6,739 bases of DNA from Armatimonadota bacterium (GTDB lineage Bacteria; Sysuimicrobiota; Sysuimicrobiia; Sysuimicrobiales; JACQTN01): the NCBI GenBank assembly GCA_016210785.1, contig JACQTN010000188.1, positions 1 to 6,739 on the forward strand, written 5' to 3'. The notes beneath the pieces were generated by a model. The model made no database searches. It was not told the DNA's origin and saw only the letters and a list, made by a program, of their open reading frames with translations. Positions 5,663 to 6,739 of the stretch are shown here, piece by piece (the stretch's first letter is position 1; every line of letters starts with the position of its first letter). The translations under genes and the position numbers were made by a program.

Positions 5663-5770
5663 CTCGCCGTCTTTGACCGTTCCCTGGGCGGCCGCGGTCG
5701 GCGCGCCGGGAGCGCCGGGCCCGGCCTCCGCAAGTGTCCGGACCCGCACGTCCATCCGTGGAGCGTGAGC
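5663..5770 (+). other. Intergenic gap between pyruvate kinase and the MscS-type gene
   Basis: This GC-rich spacer contains a perfect 12-bp palindrome GCCGGGCCCGGC (5714-5725) overlapping a GCGCCGGG direct repeat (5703-5710 and 5712-5719). There is no T-tract and no clear promoter; TTGACC (5673-5678) resembles a -35 but has no matching -10. Co-transcription of the two genes therefore remains possible. Confidence 0.4.
5760..5763 (+). promoter_or_regulatory. Ribosome binding site of the MscS-type gene
   Basis: GGAG lies seven bases before the ATG at 5771. It would be only one base from the in-frame GTG at 5765, so the ATG is the better start. Confidence 0.55.
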
Positions 5771-6691
5771 ATGTCGATCCCCGTGGACCGCATCCTCACC
5801 TGGGCGTCGAGCGCAGGCGTGCGCATCGTCCTGATCGCCGGCGCCGCGTACCTGATCACCCGGCTCGTGGTCTCCAGCGTGGCGCGTCTGGAAGCCCACC
5901 TGATCCGCCCGCAGGAGGGACCGCTCACCGAGCAGCAGCGGCGGGCGAGGACGCTGGGTGCCCTGGTGCGCAAGGCCGCGGTGATGGTGGTGGTCACGGT
6001 GGCGGTCCTGACCATCCTGGACGAACTGCGGGTGGACGTGCGCCCGCTGCTGGCGGCGGCCGGCATCGGCGGCCTGGCCATCGGCTTCGGCGCCCAACAC
6101 CTGGTGCGCGATGCGGTGAGCGGGTTCTTCCTGCTGCTGGAGAACCAGGTGCGCGTGGGGGATGTGGTGCGCATCGGCGACGTGGCGGGCTCCGTGGAGG
6201 CCATCAACCTGCGGACCATCATCCTGCGCGATCTGGAGGGCGCGGTGCACATCATCCCCAACGGCACCGTCTCCCGCGTCACCAACCTGACGCGGGAGTG
6301 GGCGCGGGCGGTGGTAGACGTGGCCGTGGCCTACGCCGAGGACGCCGACCGGGTGATGGGCATCCTGCGGGACATCGGCGCGGGCGTGATGCGCGATCCA
6401 GAGTTTGCGCCCCACATCCTGGAGCCGATGGACGTCATGGGCATCGAGCGGTTCGCCGAGTCCGCCATCGTCATCCGCGCGGCGATGAAGACGGTGCCGC
6501 TCAAGCGCTGGGCCGTGGAGAGGGAGTTGCGCCGGCGGATCAAGCGGACCTTCGACCAGATGGGAATCGCGTTGTCGTTTCCCCGCATGGCCCTGTATGC
6601 CGGGGAGCCGGTCCGGGAGCCGGGGGCGGCGCGGCAGGAGGGCGCGCCTTCTCCCGGCGAGGGCGCCGGCCCGCAGGCGCTCAGAAGCTGA
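5771..6691 (+). CDS. Small-conductance mechanosensitive channel (MscS family)
   Basis: This 306-residue inner-membrane protein is close in length to E. coli MscS. Channels of this family open under membrane tension and release solutes during hypo-osmotic shock. Membrane helices are predicted at about 15-37 and 66-85, then a Gly/Ala-rich pore helix AAAGIGGLAIGFGAQHLV (95-112), with the second half of that helix at 113-124. The conserved beta-domain follows: VRVGDVVRIGDVAGSVEAIN (127-146), LRTIILRD (147-154), IIPNGTVSRVTN (161-172). The alpha/beta C-terminal domain includes RELRRRIKRTFDQMGIALSFP (251-271), a common ending in the family. The final 30 or so residues are rich in Gly, Pro, Glu and Ala and look disordered. 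It follows pyruvate kinase with no obvious functional link; the pairing may be shared transcription only. Confidence 0.93.
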   Translation: MSIPVDRILTWASSAGVRIVLIAGAAYLITRLVVSSVARLEAHLIRPQEGPLTEQQRRARTLGALVRKAAVMVVVTVAVLTILDELRVDVRPLLAAAGIGGLAIGFGAQHLVRDAVSGFFLLLENQVRVGDVVRIGDVAGSVEAINLRTIILRDLEGAVHIIPNGTVSRVTNLTREWARAVVDVAVAYAEDADRVMGILRDIGAGVMRDPEFAPHILEPMDVMGIERFAESAIVIRAAMKTVPLKRWAVERELRRRIKRTFDQMGIALSFPRMALYAGEPVREPGAARQEGAPSPGEGAGPQALRS

Positions 6692-6739
6692 GTGGGCGGT
6701 GCCAGGTCAGCAAACTCCTTGCACAACGTGGCAGACGCC
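6692..6739. other. Window edge, nothing recognised
   Basis: The 48 bases after the MscS-type stop hold no convincing start codon with a ribosome binding site, no terminator hairpin with a T-tract and no RNA gene. The next gene lies outside the window. Confidence 0.5.

Noticed and set aside
5147..6415. Minus-strand open frame of 422 codons opposite pyruvate kinase and the MscS-type gene
   Set aside because: It spans two well-supported plus-strand genes and the gap between them, and its composition is dominated by His, Arg, Gly and Ala without motifs. It is a GC-rich shadow.
1..6739. CRISPR array, insertion sequence, phage or toxin-antitoxin genes
   Set aside because: No regularly spaced repeats, transposase motifs, terminal inverted repeats or small paired ORFs were seen; the only large repeat is the protein-level similarity of the tandem DUF4438-like genes.

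Overview
The window comes from a GC-rich bacterial chromosome. Nearly all codons end in G or C, and start sites generally carry GGAGG-type ribosome binding sites. The gene content (peptide-type ABC permeases, a DUF4438-like pair, a methyltransferase, a pyruvate kinase of the predicted K+-independent type and an MscS-type channel) would fit a high-GC, possibly thermophilic member of the Terrabacteria (Firmicutes-, Chloroflexota- or Sysuimicrobiota-like). The taxonomy is an inference from composition and gene types and was not tested.

Layout. Positions 1-1087 hold the end of a DppB/OppB-family permease and a complete DppC/OppC-family permease, the two membrane subunits of a peptide- or nickel-type ABC importer. 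No ATPase or binding-protein gene is visible. After a 108-nt gap, two paralogous proteins that I assign to the DUF4438 family (1196-2089 and 2086-2967) follow in tandem, with overlapping stop and start codons and a strong internal ribosome binding site. They look like one translationally coupled unit and may belong to the transporter transcript. A 25-bp near-perfect stem-loop (3002-3058) separates them from a convergent gene.

Positions 3068-3922 (minus strand) encode a class I SAM-dependent methyltransferase of unknown substrate. A 285-nt divergent intergenic region (3923-4207) contains a conspicuous AT-rich island and small inverted repeats, and probably holds the promoters of the methyltransferase and of the plus-strand genes. 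Positions 4208-5662 encode a full-length pyruvate kinase. It is followed after about 108 nt by a small-conductance mechanosensitive channel protein (5771-6691). The last 48 nt hold nothing recognisable.

The window is mostly ordinary chromosomal housekeeping and transport. I see no CRISPR array, mobile element, toxin-antitoxin pair, tRNA or rRNA. The points most worth a second look are the coupled DUF4438-like paralogues, whose C-terminal motifs differ at His/Cys positions; the pyruvate kinase residues that predict K+ independence; the long U-tract-less hairpin between convergent genes; and the odd start region of the DppC-like permease. I found no clear evidence of a new multi-gene system. 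The transporter plus DUF4438 pair is the nearest thing to an uncharacterised functional unit.
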